64,000 nt of DNA from Incurvaria masculella (GCA_946894095.1 OX335652.1:457001-521000); one strand, 5' to 3'; numbered from the stretch's first letter, positions 1-12,015 are shown. Numbers and translations are program-made. Notes: generated from the sequence alone by a model not told the origin.

Positions 1-17
1 AAGTTCGTGATAACATC

Positions 18-345
18 TGATTGCATTCCGTTCCATAAAGGCGTAAGTAAAACCATAATCAATTGTTTTTTTTAAATAACTAGGAATTATTTTGGAATTT
101 CAGAAAGATGAAAGATGCAATGATTGCCTAGCTATATTTGAAACCTATAATGGTAAATATCTGACGCTCATATTCTGTGTCCAAAATTTTTTTATGAAAT
201 TTTGCAGTTTAATCTTTAAATTTTAGCTAGGCCATCATTCTTCATATTTACTGTGTCGAATTTCAAAATTCAATGTGGTTATTTAAAAAAAAAAATTAAA
301 TCTTGTTTTACTTACGTCCTTATCAAACTGAACGCAATCGTCTCT
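18..345. mobile_element. Inverted-repeat (MITE-like) element
   Basis: Left part with 'aaggcgtaagtaaaac' near 39-54 and right part with 'gttttacttacgtcc' near 305-319 pair imperfectly over about 90 bases each, with AT-rich arms. No coding content. Boundaries are approximate and the element could extend left of the window. Confidence 0.55.
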
Positions 346-1640
346 TATCGCGCCCTTAATTCTAACATAATCATGTCCAGGGACTAAATATATAAACAAA
401 GATCAATATATAAGCAATCAGATATCGAGTCTTACATGGGCCTGCACGTGGAGCGAGGAGTTGTGTCTGTGTGGTTGTGTGTAGGTCCGGTTACAAATTG
501 GGTGCGAGTGCGTGAAGTTGACAGGTTCAGTGCGGGATCGGTCGGCGGCGGCTCGCGCTACCAAAGATTAATGTTATCTTCAGGTTTAGAGAAATTATTG
601 TAATTATAGAGATATAGGGAGATTCTAATTGTATATAATTTGCATGTGTGTCCGATTGAGCTTAGTTCACTTCGGGGCTCAATTGGAAATTCTCGACAAA
701 TTGTTGTCCAGTTCAGACAAATATTTACCAACTGTGCTTATTAACTTGATGTTCCTTTGAGCCTTAAGAAGATTCACGAACATGGCTCGACAGATTTCGA
801 AATAATATTTAATATGCATTCCACGCTTCTGAGTGTAACAATAAACCTAAGTGCGAGAACACTCTCATACCATGGCGCACGCTGCGTTGCCGCTGCAGTG
901 CCCTGCGCTGTTCCAAATTATATTAAACTAATCATTGGTACTGGTAGTTTGAATAAAGATAATCATGTACCGAATTACTTTTTACAAGTATAGGTATTTT
1001 GACTTCTCAAAATTGTTACTCTAAAATCGGTTATTATTTTGACCAATGTAATCTGAACTACTTTAAATATATAATCTTTGTAAAAATATTTATCAAGTAT
1101 GAGGAGTCTGCTCCTGCATACCTAACGGTAACAAGTAAATACAATTTACACAACAACCTAGTTGTTTTATTTGTAACGTATATACCATCATGCCACTTCT
1201 CCAGAGTAGGCAAAAACAACACAGTGCTAGGCTCAAAGAGACCCTGAAAAACATTTCTGAATGGGTTCTCCAGAACCTCATCGAGTCTGGAGCAAGACAC
1301 ACTTTTGTAATTAGTGCAAAGCGGAAACACTTGACTACAACTCTGTGTAATGACGACCAAATTGAGTTTCGGTGCCAACTTGACACATGACCTGAACTGA
1401 AGACGCAATATTGAGGATAAAACCCTCAGATTTACCCTTATATTTCGTTGTAACTCTAGAAAAAATATCTAGAATTCGTAAGCAAACTCATTCGCCGGTG
1501 CGTTGCCGTTGTATGTAAACGTGGCGTGGCTACGCCGCCCCCATACACACGAGTTTTGGTTGCTACTCCCGTCCCTCCTATATGAATTCTGGCTATATCA
1601 CACCCCTGTTGTTTTTTATACCGTTATTTCGTTACCAAAG
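346..1640. other. Unassigned intergenic sequence
   Basis: No recognisable gene, RNA or repeat. Several short open frames occur on both strands, without motifs or splice support. A GC-richer patch at about 430-560 could be an exon or UTR of a gene lying to the left, but nothing confirms it. Confidence 0.4.
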
Positions 1641-1649
1641 TTTATTATA

Positions 1650-1720
1650 ATGCACGGCTACATTGAGCTGAATCCATCGTTGGACCATTCAATGCGATGG
1701 AAGCAAGTGGGGGGGGGGGG
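1650..1720 (-). repeat. SINE tail fragment with poly-G run
   Basis: 'cacggctacattgagctg' and 'ccattcaatgcgatgg' match the SINE body seen complete at 49952-50360, in minus orientation. It is interrupted by a run of about 15 G at 1710-1725. Confidence 0.55.
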
Positions 1721-1844
1721 GGGGGTTATAATCCTACCGATGAGTAAGAAACTACAATGTCCTGGCACCCGCACAGCACTAGAAAAAAATCCCTCGCCAA
1801 TGCAGGTTAGCTGAGAATGCTCACAGCCACAGCGAGCACCAGAA

Positions 1845-2158
1845 GGCCACCTGCCAGTTTACCGCTTTGAAACCCTCCCCACCTGCACCCCTTGTGACTA
1901 CAAGAACAGTTCACCCTTAATGGGGACCGGTTGCCTGGGCAGCTAGCCACTATCTACAAACTGTAGATGTGTTAGGTGACGGTAGAAATGACCAATGGTA
2001 ATATAGCGGACAATTTTAGTGCCATTTCGAGGGGTGCTGAGGCTCTCATGGCTGCGAATTGGCAATAAACGTGATGACAGAAGGATCAATTGTTTTACTG
2101 AATGTGTCCGGCCCCTTGCAGGTGGGGAGGGTTTCGAAGTAGAAACTGGCAAGTGACC
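1845..2158. mobile_element. MITE with ~47-bp terminal inverted repeats
   Basis: The left end (ggccacctgccagttt, later gaaaccctccccacctgc) and the right end (gcaggtggggagggtttc, later aaactggcaagtgacc) are inverted copies. About 315 bp, no coding frame. The target-site duplication is unclear. Confidence 0.7.
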
Positions 2159-2159
2159 T

Positions 2160-3789
2160 CCACAGTGGCGAGTATGAGCGGCCAGCTAAAACAAACCTCG
2201 GACAGCGGGAGACTTGACTTTGAGAGCCTCAGGTGTCCGTTAGTCTAGGAAAAGGTACTCCAATATATAACCAACCTGCTGACTTGTAGGATGATATTGG
2301 TTCACCAAAGGCAGGAGTGCCAAACAATGTTATGGAAGCCGAACACAAAATAATTACTAAGGGACCAAAAATTACCAGCTGGAGGATCCCTCCTTGGACC
2401 TAGCTTGTGCTGCGATAAATAATTATTTTATTAAAGTATCATTATAATGTTACAAGGGCAGACAGTCAGACAGAGTGAACAGAAGAGCGACAGACACAAA
2501 CGAGTGAGCAAGAAGCGTTGCTTGCGTAGTTGCGTTCCACCTTTCCCGCTCGTCACGGTCGGTCAGCCTACTCGCTCTCTCTACTTGGTCAGCCGGCGTA
2601 TGTTTATTGTGGAACGCACGCACACGACACGCGACGCCTTCCGAGTCGGTCGAGACCATACAGACAGTCAAATTAAGACTTTACCTACTGAAACAATTTT
2701 TATTTATTGCTCGGACAATGTGAAGACCCCAAATTTCACAGATCTGTGTCGATTTTGCAGATTAGTTCCTAACACCGGTCCTACAATGAATGTACTAAAT
2801 GAACTAATAGTAGTAAAAGACCAAACTAGTACAGAAGCGTTATCCTGCTAATGGATAACTGCGCGCGTTATGTTTGTGTTTTCTCAAAACAGCATGTTTC
2901 GGCGAAATGGTATTCTACTAGCGCAGTTTGCAAAACGCATGCGTTGTGTTTGGGTTCTGTTCCCAAACTCGTAACGCGCGCTCCGTGTTCTCGTGGGCTG
3001 TGTGTTTTGCCGAAAACTTGCGGTTTTGAGAATTGTATTTGTCAAATTAAATGGTATTGGTACCTATAAATCAATGTTTCCTTAAAAAAAATATTGAATT
3101 TGTGTTCTTAGTTTAAAATAATCTTTTTACGTACATGTTTTCACAAAGGAGGTAATTAGATTTCTGACTCTTAATGCAAATTAAGCATATACTAGGTAAA
3201 TCTATACTTGATCTATACGAAGAAAAACAATTTTGTCACTATTTTAATCACAATATTGGCATTATCTGAAAACATACGGGTAAATAAATCACATCGATAT
3301 ATTTTGTACTACATATGTATTGCACGTATAGGCAAATGAACGGAGACAAGCGCCTCTCCCGCAGGTTTATACTTGTTTCGAAGCATCGCGTCGCCGAAAT
3401 GCGAATATCACTTTCCTGCATTATGTTTGTATATTGCTGTCTCTTTCTTTTTGTATGACATATTTGAGAGAGAAATTAACTGTCAAAATAGTGACAGGTT
3501 ATTATACCCTTTAGGCGGCGCGCAATACAAACCACTCCATAGACAATAACAAAACGCGTCCATGAATTAGCTGAATACCGGTATTTGGAAACCGCACTCA
3601 AAACTTAGCGTGTTATGTTTGACCTAAACGTAACTCATACGGAATGGTTTGAAATTGGACAAATAGCAGAATCGGGCTTCAGTTCAGAGCGCTCCCTTTG
3701 ATGACCGAGCAAGCCCAACGCTAATGTAAAGTACCTGGGCCTCTTTATATAATTAATTTGACACGGATGGATAACACCACACCCACAGT
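2160..3789. other. Unassigned intergenic sequence
   Basis: Holds two back-to-back plus-strand open frames (2447-2851, 134 codons; 2851-3069, 72 codons), Arg/Ser/Cys-rich and unlike any family I know. They have no TATA, polyadenylation or splice support and may be part of an old repeat. Nothing else recognised. Confidence 0.35.
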
Positions 3790-4020
3790 CCAACACACCT
3801 AATTCCTTCGGGAATTAAAATGCTAAAACCTTTCCTTTATGAACACAGCTACATTGAACTGGATGTCAAATATGGATTATGTTTCATTGCCACTCGACCA
3901 TCTTTTCATCCAATGCGATGGTCCCAACACGGGCATGATTAACCATGCCACCAAGTGGGGACAGGGAACCTGCAGTTTTACATGGATTCCGAACAATGGA
4001 ACAGCTCGGAACAGGCAGGG
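3790..4020 (-). repeat. SINE body fragment
   Basis: Matches the tail/body of the tRNA-headed SINE in minus orientation: 'cctaattccttcggga', 'tacattgaactggatg', 'catccaatgcgatggt', 'catggattccgaac'. Confidence 0.7.
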
Positions 4021-4405
4021 AATAGGTTCATTCACTGTCGATATACCGAAAATTAGAATACTCCAGATTATTTTTATAGGGTTGGTAAATTAAGGAATCG
4101 ACTCCCTGCCGAAGTATTTCCTTCAAAGTACAGCCTGGGGTCCTTCAAACATGTTGTGAAGAAGCACCTGGTCGGACGGCATGGTTATTTCCTGGCAAAC
4201 GCCATATGCTGCGTTTAACATAAACAAAACGATTCATAACTCAGAAGCCTGAGTTCGCTACTAGATAACTCCCGGGGTTATCTTATAAGGCTAATGCTCG
4301 AAAGTGGAGTTATCTATTAGCTGATTAAGGCATCAGATGCTAAACCTAGCGTCATCAAAAAACCCTAAAAATTTAAATTCCAATTAGTCATATTTACAAG
4401 TTGTA

Positions 4406-4411
4406 TTTATT
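4406..4411 (-). terminator. BMS1 polyadenylation signal (AATAAA)
   Basis: AATAAA on the minus strand only about 6 bases past the BMS1 stop codon, which implies a very short 3' UTR. A downstream alternative cannot be excluded. Confidence 0.5.
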
Positions 4412-4417
4412 AACAAT

Positions 4418-6936
4418 TTATAAGTGAGGTTTCTTTTTGCTTCCCATTTTGCTCAACTGTCTACAAATTTTCTTCTTCAATTCCTTTTGCCTCTTTAGTT
4501 TCTTCCACTCCTCCGCCTCCACACGCTTATGATGCTTCTTCATGCGGTCAGCGACGCCGGCCTTGTCCGTCTCCTTCTTCTTTTGATAGTTTGTCTTCAA
4601 AATTTTCATAACCCCGGCCACCTTCTGCTCGTGGTGGCTGCGCACGACCGCCACGCGCCGCCCCACCTCCCCGCGCGCGCTCTCCTCACTCCGCTTCACC
4701 TTGGGCTTGTCCTTGTACGGCAGCGCCCTCTGCAGCGCCTTCGGGATCACCAGTGGTTTGAACACTCTCTGCTCGCGCACCACCTCCGTGTAGAGCGAGT
4801 CCGCGTTGGGCTCGTTCCGGATGTTCCGCTCGCGCTTCAGCTGACCAAGCGTCTTCATGCCGCGCCAAGCGTTCTTGGCGCCAGCCTCCAGCAGCAGGTT
4901 GACGACGGGCACGTAAAACTGAGTCACCTCCACGCGGAACCATGTGCGGCAGAACACGATGTCGCTCATGAGGATTTTGTCTTCGAAGGTGGCACGGAAC
5001 GCTCCCTCGGGCTCCTTGAGCGCCTTCTTGATCTGCCCGCGGATGCCGGAAACGGTCCGCACGCGGGCCCCCTCAAACTTTCCAACCTCCAATGTGCTGT
5101 TAAACATCCCCTTTATGAAGGCGGTTTTCTTAAAGATCTTGTGCGGAGTCCCAACCAGCTTCAGCTTCTTCACAATTTGTGTGGTTTTGTCAACCTCGTT
5201 TACGCTGCCTGTGGCTGCCACTCGAAAGCCGAGCTTGCGCACCTCACTGGGATCATTATGTACGCTCTGCAACGCTAGAAAGCCTGTGTGCTGCGGCGTC
5301 ACGGGCCCATAGAAATGCATGTTACATGTGATATGCTCCGGTGTATACTTAAGGTACCGACATTTAAAGTCATCCTCAAGTTTGGAGAACACCGGCATGG
5401 TCTGAAAGCGGCGCCAGCCAAGCGATATTATCAGCGGGTCATTACTCTTAAGAATCTTCTTGTACCAGCGATGCTTCCTCACCTTGCAGCTGACGAAACC
5501 GATGTTCTGTTCGGCTGCATTGAGTGAGCCTATCAGAATGGGGTACGTGGGATCGAAATTTTGAACAAACTCGCCCGGCATGTCTTTGAACAGCATGCGT
5601 GCGTACATGCCAGGCCTGAATCCCTCCACCTCAACGCGCAGTCCATCGTCCAAATGAGCGAAGACAGACTTGTTAAGTTCTGACTGTTTCAGCGCTTCCT
5701 CCTTCAGACTCTCGTAGTACGAATGGTCTCCCTTTATTCTATGATCATCAGGATTGTCATACTCTGAATCGAACTTTGCTTTGAGCTTAAGTTTTTTGTT
5801 GAGAATGTCTGATTTTGTAGGCTCTTCACTTTTACGCTTACCACCACCAATGTTTGGTCCACTAGGTTCCTGGGCAGCATGTTTCTCGCCGCTCTCGAGA
5901 TCCTCAAAGTCTCCATAAATCTCGCCATCTCCATCGCTGGCGTCGTCTAGTCGCAGCAACTCCGCTGCGTCTTCGTCAGCACCTCGTTCCCCAGTAACAA
6001 AACAACTCATCAGGTTGCGTCGGTTGACTTCGTTAGTCCAGTCCCGCGGCACACTTGGTGTCCTCGCACCATAGAACAGTGAGCATTCTACTGCATCCAG
6101 TTTAGCTTTTTCTTTCTGTACACTTTTCTGTTTCTCAGTCACTTTCTTAAATATCCCTCCAATCTCATCACCATCTTCCTCTTCCAATAACTCTTCTAGT
6201 AACTCTTTGTTTTCAGTAACCTTGCTACGGTTACCAATTTTAAATTCTCCATAAACCAGTTTCATAATATTTTTGGAATTTTTCAGTCTGTCTATGTATG
6301 CCTGCGAAGCTCTCTCTTTCATTTTCTCTTTCCACTTGCTGCCGAAATCGCCCTGTTCATCTTTGCTGCCATGCTGCTCCTCTCCCTCACTCTCTTCTTC
6401 TAATGTTTCCTGCTCTGAGTCAGTATCCTCTTTCTCCCATGGAACCTTATCTTTTTCTTTCATTCTCTTAGACTTCGCTTCATTTTCACCACTGCCACTG
6501 TCATCATTGTCTTCTTCGGTACCTGATTTGTCATCTTCACTTTCAACATCACTGGATTCCCTATGATCTTTAGATTGCCCCGAGGAAGCTTTTAGATATT
6601 CATCATCCTTTACCATGTCTGGGTAGATAACGGCACCTCCACTGAATAATTTGAAACCGGATTGCTTCATCTGATCGTCTACAGTCTCCGTAGTCCCTAC
6701 AACACTCTTCAACAAGGCCTTCTTTTCTGAAGTTTGCTCATCTTCGTGCTTGTGCGAGTGGGAGCCCTTGAGTTCTATGTAAACGGCGTCTTTATCATAG
6801 ACAACACCGCCCACACCGGAGAAGGGTGCATAGATCTGTCTTTCTCTCTCCATGAGGTGGCGCTTCTTGTCGGCTGTAGGTGCAGGGCACGGGTCCGGCA
6901 GGAATGACAACTCATGGATCTTCATATCGCCAACAC
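4418..6936 (-). CDS. BMS1: BMS1 exon 4 (residues 305-1143)
   Basis: One large terminal exon with acceptor GATATTGCAG. It opens [20 protein letters not shown]. An acidic and Ser-rich stretch fills the middle, followed by the conserved C-terminal AARP2CN/Bms1-Tsr1 region with [19 protein letters not shown] and RTWFRVEV, and a coiled Lys/Glu tail. TAA stop at 4420-4418. The longer reading frame upstream (to 7027) is intron read-through. Confidence 0.95.
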
Positions 6937-9900
6937 CTGCAATATCACAGCTCGCATTTAAAATGAACACAAATATGTTCAGTTCCACTGTACCACAAGT
7001 AAATTTATTGGATTTATTATTAACCATATTACGATACAGCTAAACAAATACAGTGAAAAACCAATGTATTATAGGATTGAAGATGTATACAGCTTGTATA
7101 GGCACATCTCTGAATAACTTAATCTTGGGTGTTTTAAGCGGAGACAAATAAATATTGTGGCCCTTTACAAGTTAGTACAAAAAAAATATTCTAGTCCAAC
7201 TTTCTTGGGAAATGAAAATGGATTTGTCTATGTAGATATATTTAGTGTGGACCACTCTTTCGTTTCGTGATTGAAAAGTACATTCATGTCATGAATGCTT
7301 ACGATGATGGAAAACATTGTGAGGAAACACTGTTAAGTAAACCGCTGGGAAGCTTGAAAAGGAATATTCAGTTTTCATGAGCCTGAAATAGCAACCATGG
7401 CTATGTTTACTTAAATACTGTACGGTACCGTATGGCGCGCAAGCCGGGCACAAAGGGAAAGCAGCATGATGGTATATCGCTCAAACAGCTCTTGGTGTAG
7501 AGGCCAGAGGACTTGCCTTTCATACGAGAGGTTATGCACCACTTTCTTTCTTTTAGTTGGATATGTGCATTTCGTTATGCTGTAGGTCCACTTCCTCTAC
7601 TAGGTGGTAGGGTATACTGGATCGGATGAAACTATGATTAAAGCGGCAATAAAATGTTTTCCTTGTTTTCCTTTCAGTTCAGTGCTCATAAAGAAGGTCC
7701 TCGCATGGCATCTAATACCTTCAAGAATGTGAAGTATTGGGTTAATATTATGACAGTAGTTATGTGGTAATTAGCCACCCATTTCGGGTTCCATTAAATA
7801 TACTGTTATTTAGCAGAGTTAGGACTATGCTTAATTCTTTACTCTATAACCTTCCTACTTACGACCACCTTAGGAGTAATCTATGCCCGCCAATAAGTAA
7901 GTGCATGTGCTTTGATCGCCAGATTTAGATTGATTCAATGCAAGCGTACCAGCAATGTGCACGGCAGAGTGATTTAGCAGCGGCACCCCGCGCACATAGC
8001 CGTAGAGCACGACGTCACGCAGGGCTCCTGGCTCGCGTCGCAGTAGCTCCACGCTCGTCACGTCCTCTAGCCGGTCGGCCAGCACGTACGCGTGAGTCGA
8101 GCGCCAACTCAGCTGGCGAAACTTCATCACGGAGATAAACCTGGCACAATGAAGATGGCTTTCGTTACTCCTCATCATCATTGATATCTGGGTGGATGAA
8201 ACGTAGAGGTCCTCGAGGTCGTGTCGCGAACCCTGATGATGTCCACAGCGTGGTGGACGAAACATCTAGCTAAATAAGTAAGCTGAACACTGTTTATCAG
8301 TAAACGTAAGATAATTTGTCGAAAAATAGTGAAAACCTAAACAGAAACTGAAAGTTTGAGTTTCAGCGACATCTACATTTTAAGCATGTCACCAAAGACG
8401 TTCTTGGAATCGGACACTAAGAGTCAGCCCGGATTTTACTTGATAATTTTATGTATTTAATGGATACGACATTACCGTTATCTCATTAATTTGAGTTTCA
8501 GCGACATCTACATTTTAAGTTAATACTTTTTCAGATTATTTTCAAAATCTGATTACAATGCTTAAAATGTAGATGTCGCTGAAACTCAAATTAATGATAT
8601 AACGGTAATGTCGTATCCATTAAATACATAAAATTATCAAGAAACTGAAAGTGTTGCACTTGAGCTGTGGGTACCTGGCGAGGTTCTTGATCTCGTTGCG
8701 CAGGTACTCCCCATGAAGTATCCCCGACAGGTAGAATAGCTTGGCGCCTGCGTACACTTCCGTCCAGAATCGGTGCTTGAGCTGTTTCTTCTGCCGCTTG
8801 AGCTTCGCCGCATTTTTGATCATGTCCAGGTGAGTCAGCACACCCATGATCTTAGGCATCCCGTGCACCTGTACAAATTTATGGTGATCTGTTATGCACA
8901 AATTCTTCTCTTTAGTTCGGCCATGCAAGTAGCATGTTGAACCTGAGAAAATATTTTCGGGCTCGTACATACATTTTCTATTTGAATAAAGATTTTTAAG
9001 CCTTGCCAAAATGTTAATCAAACAAGTGGTCAAGCTCGTGTCGGATCATGCACAGTGAAGGGTCCATATTCGGGAAGAAAATATGCCATTTCTCTTGTAG
9101 CTCACCCCAGAGATCTGGGTTTGAATCCCCGCCCCATTAATGCACCACTTTCTTACTCTTTCTTATTTGGATAAGTGCATTTTGTTGCGAATCCGAGCTG
9201 TTCCATGATTTGGAACCCATGAAAATCTGTAGGCTAACTTAACCTACCCCAACTGGGTCAAAGCGACAATGAAAAACTATCCGTGTTGAAATTTCTTATT
9301 TCAATCAATTTCATTGGAGGTGTTTTGTAAGTTCTAATATTCTACTGCATAGTTAGAGGGAGGTCAATATTTTTGTAACTTCAGAAACACATATCTTATC
9401 AACTAATAACATAAACCCAAAGTATCTCTGAAACCTCTTTATGATTTTTTAAGACCTATCTAACATACCCCATATGCTTATGTACAATGGATTTTTTATC
9501 CCTCTGTGCTGCACTTATGTTTAGAATGTTGTGTTCATTTAAATAGCTAACAAGCCACATTCTGACAATAAGAGTTGACTTGTAAGAGTGTAATATGACA
9601 GCGTAGCCTCCATCCTAGTGTACTTTGTTAGTGGTTTATACATTTTATAGTTCACTCTTATGTTATCTAAAGACGTGGATGGGCAAAAAGCTTTAGTGCA
9701 CTAAAATTATATATCATGACTGATTAGGAACTGTTACTGCTGGGCAGTGAAATAAATGCAGATTTCTTTTTTAACATTAATTTTTAAAAGCTATTTTTAA
9801 CACTGTTTTGCTACATAAACGTACAAGACTATGAAGCATTAAAAAAAATAACACAAATATTTCAAACTGTGTAGTAATGAAAAAAGTGAGCCCTGGTACA

Positions 9901-11297
9901 TGGTCCCTAGTACACCATAATTCCAGTACCTAGTACGTATCATTGCAGTACCTAGTAGTAATAACCTAGTACACCACACTCATCCGAATGAACTCTGATG
10001 CATGGTTTCCACAATACGAGTATCATCAGAGTGACCGCCAGAGTACACTACATCAGAGTCAATTATTATCATCAAAATGCGTCTTAAGGCTCTCGGCGAA
10101 GATTCTTGTCAGTTCTTCTTCGTTAATCGAACCGTCTTATAAAAAAGACAAATCAAAGAATGTGTGCACACAAGGGCGTCGCCAGCCGATGGCGCAGGGG
10201 GGGGCCGGTTGAATTTACCTACTACAATTCATACTTTTCTCATTCTCATTGGTGAATTCATTCCAGTTTCGACGTACGGGAATGATTGTTCAAGCCTTGA
10301 ACTTCAAGCAAATCAACTCAACTTTGGTTGCATTATATTTGGCAACTTTTTTAGAATCTCTAGGTGGGGGGCAGCTGCCCCTCCCTGCCCCCCCTTGGCG
10401 ACGCCCTTGTGTGCACACCTAAGTGAGGAAAATAAACTAATACCATATGTTAAGCACCTACTCCAAATTACACTTTGGGGAAAAACCTCGATAGGGAGGT
10501 ATTTCCCAAGATCCCAGTTTGCCGACACTAAATATAAAGAAATTCATTTCATTTGTCTGGAATGTCAAAAGTGAATTTGTGCATTGCTTGCCTGTTGCAA
10601 GTTGAACGATACTAAACTCCTTTGTAACTCCTGGTGGTAAGGTGTCAAGCTAAAACTTATAATGTTGCAGTTAGCATAAAAATTTACTGCTCAACACTAC
10701 ATGAGAGACTGTTAAAATTGATTGACTAAGATTTTTGCAGACTAATAAAAAATGTAGGCAAGTAAGCACCTGACAGATATTTAGGAACTCAAATATTTCC
10801 ATCTCGAAGCCAAAGCTAGCATCGCAGAGCAGCAGCGCAAGGTCGGCACACTTAGCGATGTCGATCATGGAATTAACATCATTGTTGCACTCGATGAAGG
10901 TTATACGTCGCTTCTTGGAAGCGACGACGGTGACGGGCCCCGCAGGCGCCGCCACATTAGTCTTCACGAAGCCCCGCACCAGGTTGTTTAGCAGCGTCGT
11001 CTTGCCGACGCGCGGGGGCCCCACCAGCGCCACCACCAGCGGGGGCGGCTCCAGTGGCGTTTTGTCCACCTGCGGCAGCCGCTGCCGTCGCGCTAGCACA
11101 TCCTCTGTGCGCCGGAACCGCCGCTCGGCGCGCACGGCCGACTGGATGGCGAAGGCGCGCGGGTTGCGTTGCCGAGCGCTCTGCTCACTTTTGTCGAGCG
11201 CATTTTTCTTCTTTTTCTGCTTTTTCTCGGCCTTGCGGCCAGAATGTGGTGCCCGGTGAGATTTTTTCTTATCGAAGACAGCGCTAGCGTCTGCCAT
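4418..11297 (-). CDS. BMS1: BMS1 ribosome biogenesis GTPase, complete gene (4 exons)
   Basis: BMS1 is a nucleolar GTPase of the small-subunit processome that works with Rcl1 in pre-40S assembly. Exons 11297-10770, 8868-8675, 8140-7950 and 6936-4418 join in frame (528+194+191+2519 nt) to 1143 residues plus stop; animal and yeast proteins are about 1180-1280. Seen: basic Lys-rich N-terminus, P-loop GPPRVGKT at residues 93-100, [20 protein letters not shown] at 188-191 in place of the usual NKxD, then [19 protein letters not shown], a long acidic middle, and the conserved C-terminal half ([44 protein letters not shown]) ending in a Lys-rich tail. All introns have GT/AG ends and phases match. The start is the ATG giving the conserved MADASA-like basic leader. 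Introns carry SINEs, a hAT-type MITE and a long palindrome. The identity is secure from the family motifs. Confidence 0.95.
7480..7800 (+). repeat. SINE with degraded tRNA-like head (3' flank of BMS1 intron)
   Basis: 'ggtgtagaggccagaggact' then 'ataagtgcatttcgtt'-like body, 'ctactaggtggtagggt' and a tail ending 'gccacccatttcgggttcc'. It lies in the BMS1 intron between exons 3 and 4. The head is diverged and the B box is lost. Confidence 0.65.
7950..8140 (-). CDS. BMS1: BMS1 exon 3 (residues 241-305)
   Basis: The acceptor is TTGTGCCAG and the donor G|GTACGC. Encodes [28 protein letters not shown] and [20 protein letters not shown], matching the BMS1 block after the G domain. The final split Gly codon is completed by exon 4. 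Confidence 0.93.
8216..8310. repeat. Dispersed ~85-bp repeat, copy 1
   Basis: 'gtccacagcgtggtggacga' followed by 'taagctgaacactgtttatc' is shared with 52535-52615. Lies in BMS1 intron 2. Family unknown. Confidence 0.55.
8440..8640. repeat. Near-perfect palindrome, 80-bp arms
   Basis: Arms 8440-8519 and 8561-8640 are reverse complements at 79 of 80 positions, separated by 41 bp. Lies in BMS1 intron 2, with the right arm ending 35 bp from the exon 2 donor. A third copy of the inner 30 bp (gagtttcagcgacatctaca) is at 8357-8386. Confidence 0.93.
8675..8868 (-). CDS. BMS1: BMS1 exon 2 (residues 177-241)
   Basis: The acceptor is TTTGTACAG and the donor AG|GTACCC. Encodes [34 protein letters not shown] and [13 protein letters not shown]. 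The split Arg codon is completed by exon 3. The donor lies only 35 bp from the right arm of the 8440-8640 palindrome. Confidence 0.94.
9085..9290 (+). repeat. SINE, tRNA-derived, truncated
   Basis: B-box match 'ggtttgaatcc' at 9118-9128, then the shared body 'ggataagtgcattttgttgc' and 'gaaaaactatccgtgtt'. Lies in BMS1 intron 1; the 3' tail is missing. Confidence 0.7.
9880..9982. repeat. Degenerate CTAGTAC short repeat
   Basis: 'cagtacctagtac'-type units recur irregularly: 'gtccctagtacaccata', 'cagtacctagtacg', 'cagtacctagtagta', 'cctagtacacca'. Lies in BMS1 intron 1. Confidence 0.6.
10171..10409. mobile_element. hAT-type MITE
   Basis: Terminal inverted repeats CAAGGGCGTCGCCA, 239 bp long, flanked by the 8-bp duplication TGTGCACA at 10163-10170 and 10410-10417. 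An 8-bp duplication and CA..G termini fit hAT transposons. No transposase. Inserted in BMS1 intron 1. Confidence 0.88.
10770..11297 (-). CDS. BMS1: BMS1 exon 1 (residues 1-176)
   Basis: Runs from the ATG at 11297-11295 to a CAG codon followed by a GTGCTTAC donor. It encodes the basic leader, the P-loop and the [18 protein letters not shown] block; exon 2 continues with VHGMPKIMG exactly as in other BMS1 proteins. It ends in phase 0. Confidence 0.94.
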
Positions 11298-11638
11298 CGT
11301 ACCACGGAGGTTGCTTCTAGCAAATAAATATTAGACGGGAAAGACGTCCGCTCGAAAAGCCTTTAGCCCTCTCTCCGAAGTGAGAAAAGAGGAGCAATGA
11401 AACGCATGCAAGCAAATTTCAGATCCGTAGCCGATTTTGGCTAATCCTTTTTAATCCCAACCACGTTGAAATGACAGAAGACCAATTACAGACAAGTAGT
11501 ATATTCTGTGATGACAGACGGCACAGACTTCGACTGGCAAGAGTTTTATTGAACCATACAGCCTTGTCTTGTTTTGTTTAATTACTGGTTATGGTGCTGT
11601 CTCTACAACAAACACAAAAACAACAATCGTTGTTATTA

Positions 11639-11976
11639 ATATTATATCTGCCTACAGAACCAATACGGTGAAAACAACTAAATAAGTAAATGAATAAATA
11701 AATAATTAAATAAATGAGAAAAACAGCTAATCTGGTTGTATGTAGCTGAACGCCCCCTCTTGTGTCCCGCGCCGCCGTCTCTATGCGGATCGGATGGCGT
11801 GAGCCGCGCCCCTGGAGCTGCAATGGGGTGCAGGGAGTGCAGGATCGGGAATCGGGAGCCGATCCTGAAACATAACATAGATATCGTAAAAAGCAGTAAT
11901 ATTTCGGCATTCGCCGTTATCGAGTTTACTTATTTAGTTGTTTTCACCGTATTGGTTCTGTAGGCAGACATAATAT
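11639..11976. mobile_element. MITE with 52-bp terminal inverted repeats
   Basis: 11639-11690 and 11925-11976 are reverse complements with one mismatch (e.g. 'ctgcctacagaaccaatacg'). 338 bp, non-coding, about 340 bp upstream of the BMS1 start codon. The GC-rich centre (11750-11870) is unlike the arms. Confidence 0.88.
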
Positions 11977-12015
11977 TTGTTTAATTACTATATTAATTCT
12001 GTAGTTTCTGAAATG

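Noticed and set aside
757..1247. Small plus-strand frames as genes
   Set aside because: No motif, no codon bias, no splice or polyadenylation support.
1710..1725. Run of G as a regulatory G-quadruplex
   Set aside because: A single homopolymer run inside a SINE fragment; most likely a slippage or sequencing feature.
4529..5278. Plus-strand 249-codon open frame
   Set aside because: It lies antisense to BMS1 exon 4 and arises from its GC-rich codons; Leu/His/Arg-rich translation with no motif.
11054..11287. Plus-strand frames opposite BMS1 exon 1
   Set aside because: Shadows of the basic leader and P-loop exon.
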